Origin: Candidatus Kuenenia stuttgartensis
GTDB taxonomy: Bacteria; Planctomycetota; GCA-002687715; CAIWVZ01
Assembly (NCBI GenBank): GCA_945860915.1
Contig: CAMARR010000008.1
Coordinates: 62,001 to 126,000, forward strand
Direction of reading: 5' to 3'
DNA length: 64,000 nt
Notes under the pieces: model-generated
Seen by the model: only the letters and a program-made list of their open reading frames with translations
The model's database searches: none
What the model was told of the DNA's origin: nothing
In this document: piece after piece, positions 25,937 to 34,699 of the stretch
Position numbering within the stretch: position 1 is the stretch's first letter
Layout: every line of letters starts with the position of its first letter
Translations under genes and position numbers: made by a program

Positions 25937-26962
25937 ATGACTTCGATTCTTGTTACCGGCGGCGCCGGGTTCATTGGTTCGAATTACGTCCGTCGCATTC
26001 TTGCGTCGGGGGTTGCCGACAGCGTTGTGAACCTCGATGCGTTGACCTACTCCGGGAATCTCGAGAATCTCGATGGCGTGCTAGACGATCCACGCCACCG
26101 ATTCGTGAAGGCTGACATAGCCGATGCCCCGGGTGTTGACTCCGCGCTCGGCGGAATTGACTTTGACCAGGTCGTCCACTTCGCAGCTGAAAGCCACGTT
26201 GATCGGAGCATTGAGGATGCTGGCGCCTTCCTGCGCACCAACGTGCTTGGGACGCAGGTGTTGCTGGACCTCGCGCGGCGTCGAGGTGTCACTCGGTTCG
26301 TCCATGTTTCGACGGACGAAGTCTACGGAGCACTTGGACCTACTGGGCTCTTCTCCGAAACGACACCGCTTTCTCCCAATAGCCCGTATGCCGCCTCTAA
26401 AGCGGCGAGCGACCTCCTCGTCCGAGCCGCCATTCACACACATGGTTTTCCCGCGCTCATCACACGATGCTCGAACAACTATGGGCCGTACCAGTTTCCG
26501 GAGAAGCTCATCCCACTGATGGTCAGCAACGCGCTGGAGGACCGCCCGCTGCCGGTTTACGGCGACGGGATGCAGGTTCGAGACTGGATTCACGTCAACG
26601 ATCATTGCGACGGGATTGAAGCGGTGCGGCAGCGTGGCAGAGTCGGCGAGGTCTACAATCTTGGAGGTGGCAACGAACGCGCCAACATCCAAGTTGTGAA
26701 GGCGATTCTCGCGGCCACGTCAAAGCCAGAATCTCTGATTCGCTATGTCGCGGATCGTCTTGGTCACGACCGGCGCTATGCCATCGATGCGACCAAGGCG
26801 GAGACCGAGCTTGGGTGGTCGCCCTTGGTTTCGTTCGAGGCGGGCCTCGCACAGACCATTGACTGGTACATCAGCAATCGCCGCTGGTGGGAACGCATCA
26901 AGTCGGGAGCCTATCTCGAATTCTATGCCCGCCATTACGCGGCAAGACTCGGAGGCAACTAA
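25937..26962 (+). CDS. rfbB: dTDP-glucose 4,6-dehydratase
   Basis: RfbB converts dTDP-glucose to dTDP-4-keto-6-deoxyglucose. The 341-residue protein has GGAGFIGSNYVRRIL, LDALTYSGNLENL, HFAAESHVDRSIED, STDEVYG and the catalytic YAASKAASD motif, then RCSNNYGPYQFPEKLIPL, all diagnostic of the family. It begins 3 bases after rfbD and is followed by the glycosyltransferase gene one base after its stop. Confidence 0.95.
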   Translation: MTSILVTGGAGFIGSNYVRRILASGVADSVVNLDALTYSGNLENLDGVLDDPRHRFVKADIADAPGVDSALGGIDFDQVVHFAAESHVDRSIEDAGAFLRTNVLGTQVLLDLARRRGVTRFVHVSTDEVYGALGPTGLFSETTPLSPNSPYAASKAASDLLVRAAIHTHGFPALITRCSNNYGPYQFPEKLIPLMVSNALEDRPLPVYGDGMQVRDWIHVNDHCDGIEAVRQRGRVGEVYNLGGGNERANIQVVKAILAATSKPESLIRYVADRLGHDRRYAIDATKAETELGWSPLVSFEAGLAQTIDWYISNRRWWERIKSGAYLEFYARHYAARLGGN

Positions 26963-26963
26963 A

Positions 26964-27695
26964 ATGCTTCTTTCGGTGATTGTCCCGGTCTACAACGAAG
27001 AGCGCACTCTCGAAGAGCTCTTGCGCAGAGTTCAGAACGTTGATCTCGAGAAAGAGATTATCTGCATTGACGATGCGTCGCGTGATGGCTCCTTCGCGAT
27101 TCTAACTAGAGTCGCCGCGGAGAATCCAAACATCCGTGTCCTCAGACACGAAGTGAATCAAGGCAAGGGCGCGGCCATCCGCACGGGGCTTAGAGCGATC
27201 AAAGGCGACATTGCCGTGATTCAAGATGCCGATCTCGAATATGACCCGAAGGAATACTTCGTTCTGATCGGACCGATCCTCGATGGAAGGGCGGACGTCG
27301 TGTTCGGTAGCCGCTTTCTCGGCGGACCTCACCGAGTGCACCTTTTCTTCCATTATCTTGCCAACAAGTTCCTGACCTTCGTCTCCAACGTGTTCACTAA
27401 TCTGAATCTCACGGACATGGAGACTTGCTACAAGGTCATGCGGCGCGAAGTCGTCGAGCGTTTGAATCTAGAGACCAATCGCTTCGGAGTTGAGCCCGAA
27501 ATCACTGCCAAGGTCGCGCGGATGAGGGCACGCGTTTACGAGGTTCCGATCTCCTATAGCGGTCGCGACTTCAATGAAGGCAAGAAAATCGGGTGGAAGG
27601 ACGGATTCCCAGCCCTGTGGGCTATCTTGAAATTCAATCTCTGGGCGGGCTCAGTGGAGCCTCTTCCACGCCCGGACCGCCCCGCCGGCCGCTGA
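26964..27695 (+). CDS. Family 2 glycosyltransferase
   Basis: The 243-residue cytoplasmic or membrane-associated enzyme belongs to the GT2 fold: SVIVPVYNEERTLEELL, the IDDASRDGS nucleotide-binding stretch, the DADLEYDP metal site and GSRFLGG. It resembles DPM1/dolichyl-phosphate-mannose synthase-like or DesI-type polyprenyl-phosphate sugar transferases. The start at 26964, preceded by GGAGG, is chosen over a longer frame to 26745 that overlaps rfbB. It ends the nucleotide-sugar block. Acceptor and donor are unknown. Confidence 0.85.
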   Translation: MLLSVIVPVYNEERTLEELLRRVQNVDLEKEIICIDDASRDGSFAILTRVAAENPNIRVLRHEVNQGKGAAIRTGLRAIKGDIAVIQDADLEYDPKEYFVLIGPILDGRADVVFGSRFLGGPHRVHLFFHYLANKFLTFVSNVFTNLNLTDMETCYKVMRREVVERLNLETNRFGVEPEITAKVARMRARVYEVPISYSGRDFNEGKKIGWKDGFPALWAILKFNLWAGSVEPLPRPDRPAGR

Positions 27696-27940
27696 TTCAC
27701 GGCGCATTCCTCGCTTTTCCATAACCTGCTCGCCATAAGACCTTATGAGGCAAGGGATGGTGTTTGCTATCCTGTTGATGCTTGGGGGGTTGCGGCGTTC
27801 GAGGCTTCGTTCAACCTCGAGCCCCGACCCGGCCGAAGTAAGGCTAGACCCGTCTTTGCGGATGGGAATGGAATCCATGGATTCGATGGGAATCGGATCG
27901 CCCGGTGGCTCGCCGCCGGGGTTCAGGAGGTTAGTCCGGG
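27696..27940. other. Intergenic region before the export genes, with a palindrome
   Basis: This 245-base gap holds a perfect 6-bp palindromic pair, CATAAG/CTTATG with a 2-base spacer (27734-27747), which could bind a dimeric regulator. An AGGAGG site lies about 10 bases before the lipoprotein ATG. A short open frame at 27745-28008 has no family resemblance or ribosome site and is not called as a gene. The gap is a likely place for the promoter of the export genes, but I see no confident -35/-10 pair. Confidence 0.4.
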
Positions 27941-28753
27941 ATGACACGGTCAGCGATCCGCGCCCTAGTGGCCAGCCTCGTATTGATTGCTTGCGGGTGT
28001 GCCAGTAATGGCCCCGCTAGCACGTTCAATGAACTTGGTCCCGATGCCAACACCAAGGGCTTCGGCGATCTCTATCCGCCTGACAACGACGAAGGTCGAT
28101 TCTCGTTCGGGCTAGGCGACGAGGTCATTCTTAAGACCGACGGGGCTCCCGAATTCTCGGGTTCGTTCTCGGTCGGCATTGAAGGCCGAATCACGATGGA
28201 GATGATCGGCGATGTGATGATCGCCGGTTTGACTACCGACCAGGTCAAGCGAAAGTTCGAGAACAAACTCTCGACGTTCCTTCGCGAGCCGAATGTCAAT
28301 GTCTCGATCGGTCGCATCGTCTCGAAGAAATTCTATGCGGCGGCCCTCGACACACAGGGCGGCGGTTACCTGGTCAAGGCGATCCCTTACACGGGCGACA
28401 CGACGCTCTTTGATGTATGGGTCGCGATGGGCAGCCCATCGAGCCTGCTCCAAGATGAGTGCCACGTCAAAGTCATTCGAGGTGATCCGAGACGTCCTCA
28501 AGTCCGAACAATCAACGTTCGCGAGATGCTCGTGGGCGGGTACACGGGTGGAAACATCCAGATCCGGCCGAACGATATCGTCTATGTCCCGCCGACGTTT
28601 TGGGGAAGCCTGAATCGCGTGCTGACGGGCATCTCAGTTCCGTTTACCGGGCTCTTCCGGATCTCGTCCACTATTGAGCAGAGTGATCGCGCGTGGCGCG
28701 TCCTCAAGGGCGAGAACCTCTACCGCTACGGCGGCAATTCCTACCTACCCTGA
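27941..28753 (+). CDS. Wza-like polysaccharide export lipoprotein
   Basis: The 270-residue protein has a lipoprotein signal (ALVASLVLIACGC; the cysteine in IACGC) and a poly_export/SLBB-type region: FGLGDEVILKTDGAPEF, SGSFSVGIEGRITMEMIGDV, GLTTDQVKRKFENKL. This family (Wza, and the PEP-CTERM locus export protein) forms the outer-membrane channel for capsule or exopolysaccharide. It heads the export gene row with the chain-length gene 6 bases downstream. An outer-membrane location is inferred from the family. Confidence 0.88.
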   Translation: MTRSAIRALVASLVLIACGCASNGPASTFNELGPDANTKGFGDLYPPDNDEGRFSFGLGDEVILKTDGAPEFSGSFSVGIEGRITMEMIGDVMIAGLTTDQVKRKFENKLSTFLREPNVNVSIGRIVSKKFYAAALDTQGGGYLVKAIPYTGDTTLFDVWVAMGSPSSLLQDECHVKVIRGDPRRPQVRTINVREMLVGGYTGGNIQIRPNDIVYVPPTFWGSLNRVLTGISVPFTGLFRISSTIEQSDRAWRVLKGENLYRYGGNSYLP

Positions 28754-28759
28754 TCTCTG

Positions 28760-30394
28760 ATGGAAACTCCCACGCAGGACTCTGAACCGGGACTGATCGA
28801 CATACTCGGCGTTGTCAAGCGCCGCGCAACGTCGATTCTGCTCGTGTTTCTGGCCGTAACGGTGCTTGGCACCGCCGTGGCATTCGTCATTCCACCCGAA
28901 TTCGAGGCAACGACGCTGGTTCGTGTCGAGGATCCGGACACGGTCGGCAGCTTCTTCACCGGAATCGGTCTTCCCATTCCCCACAAGCAGATCCTGACGT
29001 CCATTGACCTCGACATTCGCCGGGGCGAGTTTCTAAGGGAACTCATCGAGCGCATCGACATCGACGAGGGATATCGCCGTGGTGACCAACGAGAATACAA
29101 CCGCCTCATGGATCGCGTTCTTCGCAATCTTAAGGTGAAGCTGGTTCCCCAGAAGCTCGGACCTGATTACTTCGAGATTACCTATTCAGGACGTGATGGC
29201 GCGAAGGTCGCGACCTTTGTCAACGCCATCCGTGACAAGTACCAAGCAGAGTTCGAACGTCGCTATCGCGATGACATTCGGTCTGCTCATGACACGGTGA
29301 AGGCGATTCGCGATGCGGCGAACAATACCCACATTTTGTCGACTAGCGCATTTGAGAGATTCCAAGCCACCGAGGGTGCGGAATATGGACATCCTGATGA
29401 TGCTTACACGCGGTTTCGTGATCGCCTCTTAAAGCTCGAACAAGACCGTGATGCGATCGACGCTGACTACAGAATGAAATCGCAGGCGCTCACCGATACG
29501 GACGCGCAGATTGCCGCGACAACTCAGTTCACCGCAGCGGGTAGCACTAAGACCATCAGCGAGTCATGGAAGGCACAGAAGGCTCGCGTGGATGCACTCG
29601 AGGAGAGCCTCGCGCAGCTTGCTAAACGCGTACTTCCTGCTCACCGTGATTTCCAGAAAACCAAGGCCTCACTCGAGATCGAAACAGCTCGTCTAGCGAA
29701 GATCCCTCAATGGGATGAGACTTCGCAGAGTACGGCTCAGAATCAGGTTTGGATTGACCTCGACACGCGTCGCAAATCGCTTCAGGTTGAGGCGGAGGGG
29801 CTCAAAACTAGGCTCGGTCGCCTAGACAGTGGTCTGCTCGCACTTCGCAATGAGATCAAGTCAGTGCCCGACAAGGTCTCCCGAGCGACAGACCTAAAGG
29901 CCGCCGTCGATCGCACGATGGCGGAGTTGTCTCGAGCGTCTGCCGCATTCTCGTCGGCTCGGACGACCAAGGAGCGATTTGTAGACAAGTCTCGATCGCT
30001 CTTCGTTTCGCTCAAGGTACCGACGCCGAAGGAAGTTTCCGAGGACGATCCAATCTTCCCGAATCTCGGTTTGATCATCGGACTTGGTGCGGTTATCGGA
30101 CTCTTGCTCGGAACCGGAATTGCATTCGTTCGAGAGTTTGCGACTCCGTCGTTCACAGCGGCAAGCCAGGTCGCCTCGGCCATTCCCGTCCCATTACTCG
30201 GATCAGTCGGTTCGATTACGACGCTGAGCGAACGTCGCGAGTCGACGGCTCGGAATCGGACAACGTGGGTCGTATGTTCCGTGGTCGTGGTGCTCTTAGG
30301 CTGGGCTCATATCGCGTACTTCAATAAGGGGCTGAACAACACCTTGCCACGCTGGGCTTACGAGTCCATGCGGCGCATCTACGGAAAGAACTGA
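28760..30394 (+). CDS. Wzz/GumC-like chain-length determinant
   Basis: A 544-residue inner-membrane protein with two membrane helices (about 25-45 and a second near 435-455) that bracket a long coiled-coil-rich periplasmic part, the layout of polysaccharide co-polymerases. A further hydrophobic helix lies near 500-520. It resembles the chain-length protein of PEP-CTERM exopolysaccharide loci. There is no fused kinase domain; a separate CpsD-like protein follows two genes later. It would control polymer length together with the export lipoprotein encoded upstream. Confidence 0.85.
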   Translation: METPTQDSEPGLIDILGVVKRRATSILLVFLAVTVLGTAVAFVIPPEFEATTLVRVEDPDTVGSFFTGIGLPIPHKQILTSIDLDIRRGEFLRELIERIDIDEGYRRGDQREYNRLMDRVLRNLKVKLVPQKLGPDYFEITYSGRDGAKVATFVNAIRDKYQAEFERRYRDDIRSAHDTVKAIRDAANNTHILSTSAFERFQATEGAEYGHPDDAYTRFRDRLLKLEQDRDAIDADYRMKSQALTDTDAQIAATTQFTAAGSTKTISESWKAQKARVDALEESLAQLAKRVLPAHRDFQKTKASLEIETARLAKIPQWDETSQSTAQNQVWIDLDTRRKSLQVEAEGLKTRLGRLDSGLLALRNEIKSVPDKVSRATDLKAAVDRTMAELSRASAAFSSARTTKERFVDKSRSLFVSLKVPTPKEVSEDDPIFPNLGLIIGLGAVIGLLLGTGIAFVREFATPSFTAASQVASAIPVPLLGSVGSITTLSERRESTARNRTTWVVCSVVVVLLGWAHIAYFNKGLNNTLPRWAYESMRRIYGKN

Positions 30395-30395
30395 G

Positions 30396-31301
30396 ATGTA
30401 CGAGTCTTTCCATGGGTTCGAACGGCCTCCGTTCGCAAACGTCCCCGACACGTCGTTCTTCTTTCCTAGTGGCCACCACACTGAGGCGCTCGCGCAACTC
30501 GTCCATACGGTTGAAGCGCGTCGTGGTTTCGCGGTGCTCACGGGGGAAGTCGGTGCGGGGAAGACCACGATTACGCGCGCCCTATTCCGGAAACTCAGTC
30601 CAGACACGGTTACCGCCGTCGTGACCAACAGTCGACTAACTGGCGTTCAGCTTCTTTGTGCGGTCGCTCGCGAGTTCGGCATCGAAGACGTGAAACCAAA
30701 TCGCGTGGATCTGCTCGATCGAATCAACCGATTTCTGATCGATTGTCTAGCGAAGGATCGGAACGTCGTGCTCTTGGTTGATGAGGCTCAGGACCTACCG
30801 CTTTCGACTCTTGAGGAGATTCGACTCATCTCGAACCTCGAGACCGAGCGCGAGAAGCTCATTCAGATTCTCCTCGTTGGTCAGCCGGAGTTGAGACAGA
30901 GCATCGACCATCCGTCGCTTCGCCAGCTCCGTCAGCGCATCAATTTCCGCTACCACTTGGCACCGCTTTCGGCGTCACAGGTGGCGGATTACATCAAACA
31001 CCGCCTTCACGTTGCAGGACCTCTGAGCCCCGTCAGTTTTACGGATAGGGCGATCGAAGTCGTGCACCGCTATTCGGGCGGTATTCCTCGTGTGGTGAAC
31101 CTTGCATGTGACAAGGCACTCCTCGTGGCGTTCACCGAGGATACGCACCGCATCGATCACAAGATCGTGATCGCTGGAATTCGTGAGATCGAAGGACCGC
31201 ATTGGATTCTCCCCTCGCGCGCGGAGATGGCCGCCGCGGGTTCGGGTGAGCCACGTCGTACATTCCTCAGGCTGCCGTTTTTCGGCGGCCGAACGAGCTG
31301 A
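30396..31301 (+). CDS. XrtA-locus-type secretion ATPase (AAA/ExeA-like)
   Basis: The 301-residue protein opens MYESFHGFERPPFANVPD, followed by the P-loop GEVGAGKTT (50-58) and Walker B VVLLVDEAQDLP. This is the GspA/ExeA-like AAA family, and the opening matches the subfamily that accompanies exopolysaccharide and PEP-CTERM (exosortase A) loci. The exact role is unknown; it is thought to support polymer or protein export. It sits one base after the Wzz-like gene and 11 bases before the CpsD-like gene. ATPase motifs are complete. Confidence 0.88.
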   Translation: MYESFHGFERPPFANVPDTSFFFPSGHHTEALAQLVHTVEARRGFAVLTGEVGAGKTTITRALFRKLSPDTVTAVVTNSRLTGVQLLCAVAREFGIEDVKPNRVDLLDRINRFLIDCLAKDRNVVLLVDEAQDLPLSTLEEIRLISNLETEREKLIQILLVGQPELRQSIDHPSLRQLRQRINFRYHLAPLSASQVADYIKHRLHVAGPLSPVSFTDRAIEVVHRYSGGIPRVVNLACDKALLVAFTEDTHRIDHKIVIAGIREIEGPHWILPSRAEMAAAGSGEPRRTFLRLPFFGGRTS

Positions 31302-31312
31302 GATTTTCACCA

Positions 31313-32098
31313 ATGGGACGCATGGAAGACGCGCTCAAGAAGGCCTCGGAAGATCGAGAGCGTGTTCGCACCGTCGAGGGAGCGGCACCACCGAGCAAGG
31401 CATCGAGCGGCGCTCCATCCACTGCAGGTGGACAGCTCGCCGGCGCCTCGGTTGGCGCGTTGTTTTCGGACCGGCTCGACGAGCGGTTGGTGATGGTTAC
31501 CGAGCCGCTCTCAGCGCGAGCCGAGGAGTTTCGTCGCCTGAAGGCAAACCTTGTAGCGCTGTCGCCGTGCCCGAGAATCTTGACCGTCGCTGCGCCTACC
31601 GATGGTGATGGTGCGCATATCATTGCTGCGAATCTTGCCATCGCCCTCGCCGAGTCCCGCAACGGCAAGGTCCTCATTGTCGACGGTGATTTTCGACGTG
31701 GCGAGATCGCTCGACTCTTGGCGGTGACCGCAGCTCACGGTCTTTCCGAGCTCGTCATGAATTCTGAGGGTCGGGCGAAGTCGGTGCCTGTCGCCAGTTT
31801 TGTTCCGAACCTCGATGTTTTGGTCGCCGGTTCCATCGGTCTTGATGCCACACGACAAATTCGACCTGGTATTCTGAAGGAGATCCTTCAGCGGATAGCC
31901 GCCGATTACGCCGCCTGTGTGGTCGTTGTCCCTGCGATCGATGGCTTCGCCGATGCTCGGGTGCTGGCCGCCGACACGGACGGTGTGGTGCTGGTGTCGC
32001 GGATAGGCGGTAGCGATCGTCAAGCGCTCAAACGTGCGTACGACGCGCTGCTGGGTGCTCGGGCACGGGTCCTTGGGACCGTGGCCTTCGGTGACTAG
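31313..32098 (+). CDS. CpsD-like tyrosine-kinase homologue with destroyed P-loop
   Basis: The 261-residue protein aligns with BY-kinases (CpsD/CapB): a linker region (1-60), then EPLSARAEEFRRLKANL and the ATPase core. In the Walker A position, where active members read GEGKST, it reads GDGAHI (98-103), so the lysine and the serine/threonine are missing. The Walker A-prime VLIVDGDFRR (120-129) remains, but the Walker B region reads CVVVVPAIDG, lacking the aspartate before the PP pair. The C-terminal tyrosine cluster is also absent. It is very likely unable to act as a kinase and may be a structural regulator of the Wzz-like protein. It keeps its place in the operon, so the gene seems under selection rather than decaying. 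Confidence 0.75.
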   Translation: MGRMEDALKKASEDRERVRTVEGAAPPSKASSGAPSTAGGQLAGASVGALFSDRLDERLVMVTEPLSARAEEFRRLKANLVALSPCPRILTVAAPTDGDGAHIIAANLAIALAESRNGKVLIVDGDFRRGEIARLLAVTAAHGLSELVMNSEGRAKSVPVASFVPNLDVLVAGSIGLDATRQIRPGILKEILQRIAADYAACVVVVPAIDGFADARVLAADTDGVVLVSRIGGSDRQALKRAYDALLGARARVLGTVAFGD

Positions 32099-33305
32099 GG
32101 AACCCCCCTTGAGGATCCTGCTCCTCGTGCACCGATTCCCTTTTCCCCCCGACAAGGGGGACAAGATCCGGGCTTGGCATGTCCTCAAGGCGTTGCTGAA
32201 GGAGCATGAAGTCGATGTGGTGACGCACATCGACGACCGTGCGGACCTTGCGCTCGTGAGCGAATTGGCGGCGAAAGTTCACTCGCTTTCAGCCTCTTAT
32301 CTAAGTTTGCCGCACCGGATTGCTTCGGCTCTTCTGGGTTTTGTTCGTGGTCGCGCCGCATCACTTGCCTGGTTCGATCATGGAGATGCCCGCCGAGTCG
32401 TCGCCGACTTGGTTCGGTCGCGACGCCCCGACGTCATCGTCGCAGTCTCGGCACAGCCCCTCGAGTACGTTCTTCACCTTCCGGAGGCGCGGGGAATCCC
32501 GATTGTCGCAGACCTAGTTGACGTCGATTCGGAGAAATGGGCTGCCTATGCGCGTGGCATCTCGTGGAAACGGCTGGGGCCGCTTGGCCAGTGGTTCATG
32601 CGTACGGAATCTAATCGCGTACGGGATGAGGAGCGCCTCATCGCCGAACGCGCAGCGTCAGTCATCGTGACCACGTTGCGTGAAGCGGAGCTATTCACGA
32701 GCAAGGTGTCGAATGTTCCGGTGCTCGCCATCCCGAATGGTGTCGACAGGACGGATTGTGACGGCAGAACGCCGGATGAAGCCTTGTTGACGTTCATCGG
32801 CACGATGGACTACTCAGCGAACGAAGATGCTGCGATGTGGGCCGCCTCCGAGATCCTGCCGGCCATAAGACGTGATTGCCCAAGTGCCCGATTGCGCATC
32901 GTTGGACGAAATCCGACGAAGCGCGTTCAGGAACTCGGTATGCAAACGGGTGTTGAGGTCACAGGTGCGGTTGAGTCGATTCGTCCTCACCTCAATGCTT
33001 CAACTCTCTCTCTTATTCCTTTGCGTGTTGCACGCGGTGTTCAAAATAAAGTGCTCGAAGCGCTCGCCGCGGCGGTTCCGGTCGTAACTACCCGAGCCGT
33101 TTGTGATTCGCTCGGTGCAACACCGAATGTTCATGTCTTAGTTGGGGACTCGGCAGCCGAACTTGCCGCTCATTCCGTCAGACTGATTCGTGATCCTGCG
33201 CTTGCGAAGAGTCTCGGTATTGCCGGACGAGAGCTCGCATCAAAGGACTATCGATGGGAGGACTTCGACACTTCGATCCTCGCCGCTGTCGGGGGGGCGC
33301 GCTAG
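32091..33305 (+). CDS. Stp1-like glycosyltransferase of XrtA/EPS loci
   Basis: A family 4-like glycosyltransferase of 404 residues from a GTG at 32091 (overlapping the CpsD-like gene) or 398 from a TTG at 32109 with an upstream AGGGA. The N-terminus (ILLLVHRFPFPPDKGDKIR, EHEVDVVTHIDD) is the characteristic opening of the sugar transferase found next to exosortase A genes. The C-terminal part has the usual IGTMDYSANEDAA, GRNP and the VLEALAAAVPVV nucleotide-sugar site. It would add a sugar to a lipid-linked repeat unit in the cytoplasm. A longer frame to 32034 starts inside the upstream gene. Confidence 0.85.
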   Translation: MTREPPLRILLLVHRFPFPPDKGDKIRAWHVLKALLKEHEVDVVTHIDDRADLALVSELAAKVHSLSASYLSLPHRIASALLGFVRGRAASLAWFDHGDARRVVADLVRSRRPDVIVAVSAQPLEYVLHLPEARGIPIVADLVDVDSEKWAAYARGISWKRLGPLGQWFMRTESNRVRDEERLIAERAASVIVTTLREAELFTSKVSNVPVLAIPNGVDRTDCDGRTPDEALLTFIGTMDYSANEDAAMWAASEILPAIRRDCPSARLRIVGRNPTKRVQELGMQTGVEVTGAVESIRPHLNASTLSLIPLRVARGVQNKVLEALAAAVPVVTTRAVCDSLGATPNVHVLVGDSAAELAAHSVRLIRDPALAKSLGIAGRELASKDYRWEDFDTSILAAVGGAR

Positions 33306-34655
33306 ATGTCGCTCCGCTTCGCCGTCATTCTGATGTATGTGCTCGCCTCGTCGGGCGTGGCATTGGTCCGTCCATTCGTCGGCCTCTTGGCACTGGTCGC
33401 GATGTACTACTTTCGTCCGGACATCTGGACCCAGCCTCCGTGGTTTCGACCTCAGCTATGGTTGACCGCATCCATCGCGATCGGGTGGGCATTGTCGGCG
33501 AAGAGCATCAAGGTAACTCCTGTGATGCTGGCTGGATTCCTTGCAACCGGCACGCTCTTCATCGGGTCCTTCACGGCAGTTGACGACACAGAAATCGCCT
33601 ACTTCGGGGCCGTGGTTGTCCTCAAGTTGGCGCTTGTGATGTTCCTCACGTTGAATCTTGTGAATTCGACGGAGCGGGTTCGTCAGTTCCTATGGGCGAA
33701 CATCATCGGGATGTTGTGGAATCTCAAGTCCATCATAGTGACCGGACTTCGCGGTGGCGAAGTCACCGAACAGCGTGTGGATATCGGAGTTGGGCAGGGT
33801 GGTGGTGCAAATTACATCGCCATGGTCCTCGTCGCGGCCATTCCATTCCTCATGGTGCGAGCGCAGGAGGGGACGACGCGTGAGCGATTCTGGGCGAAGA
33901 TTCTCTTGTTTCCCCATGTTATCGCACTCATTCTGACGGGTTCCCGCGCCGGATTTCTGGCCTTTGGTGCCGTGATGCTGTGGACCACACTCCGTTCGAA
34001 GCGAAAGCTTGGCGCGCTCGTGATGGCAGGTGCGTTGGGCATCGTCTTTTTGCTCGTCGTCCCCGACAGTTTCATAGACCGGTTTCAGTCCGGCGTGGGG
34101 CAGGATGGGGTACGTGACAGCTCTGCCCAGACCCGGCTCGTTCTCTGGAAGGGCGCCACGAAGATGTTTCTTGAGCGCCCGCTTACGGGCGTTGGAATGG
34201 ACAACTATCCACTCCTCTCGCCTCGCTACGTAGGCTTCTACGCCGGTCGCACAGCGACGCCTTATCAGCCTGGCGTGAAGGGCCCTGGATTCGTCACTCA
34301 CTCGACTTGGTTTCAGACGATCGCGGAGGGCGGGCTCCTGACTGCCGTGCCTTTCATTGGGATGATCATCCTTGCATGGTTTTGCACGATGCGAGTCAAG
34401 GGATCGAAGTTGGTCTCGAACGCGGCAGACCAACTACGCGCGCATGCGACCGCAATGCAAGGCATGCTGATTGGCATCGTGATTACGTCCACTTTCGGCA
34501 GCCACATGAAAATTGACTTCCTGTGGTGGTATGCCGGTCTCGCATCAGCTCTAGTTCTGATCATGGAGCAAGAGCGTCGCGCCGTGCGCATCTTGGAAGC
34601 GTCGCGCGTGACTGCCGTGCCGTCTCCGGAGTTGGCTACTTCCGTGAACTCGTAG
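33306..34655 (+). CDS. O-antigen-ligase-like membrane protein (Wzy/WaaL family)
   Basis: The 449-residue protein has about 10-12 membrane segments and, near residues 280-300, the ligase-type pattern LVLWKGATKMFLERPLTGVGMDNYP, followed by an H-containing periplasmic loop (VTHSTWFQTIAEGG), which marks O-antigen ligases and polymerases. The N-terminus (SLRFAVILMYVLASSGVALVRP) resembles the exosortase-A-associated ligase group. It is next to the glycosyltransferase gene with no gap. It may polymerise or attach the exopolysaccharide; which one cannot be decided. Confidence 0.8.
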   Translation: MSLRFAVILMYVLASSGVALVRPFVGLLALVAMYYFRPDIWTQPPWFRPQLWLTASIAIGWALSAKSIKVTPVMLAGFLATGTLFIGSFTAVDDTEIAYFGAVVVLKLALVMFLTLNLVNSTERVRQFLWANIIGMLWNLKSIIVTGLRGGEVTEQRVDIGVGQGGGANYIAMVLVAAIPFLMVRAQEGTTRERFWAKILLFPHVIALILTGSRAGFLAFGAVMLWTTLRSKRKLGALVMAGALGIVFLLVVPDSFIDRFQSGVGQDGVRDSSAQTRLVLWKGATKMFLERPLTGVGMDNYPLLSPRYVGFYAGRTATPYQPGVKGPGFVTHSTWFQTIAEGGLLTAVPFIGMIILAWFCTMRVKGSKLVSNAADQLRAHATAMQGMLIGIVITSTFGSHMKIDFLWWYAGLASALVLIMEQERRAVRILEASRVTAVPSPELATSVNS

Positions 34656-34699
34656 TTGGTGGTGGCGGGCCTACTTCCCACGTGGCATCATGGGGTCCT

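Noticed and set aside
27745-28008. 87-codon frame before the export lipoprotein gene
   Set aside because: No ribosome site, no family resemblance, overlaps the lipoprotein gene; Ser/Arg/Met-rich low-complexity product.
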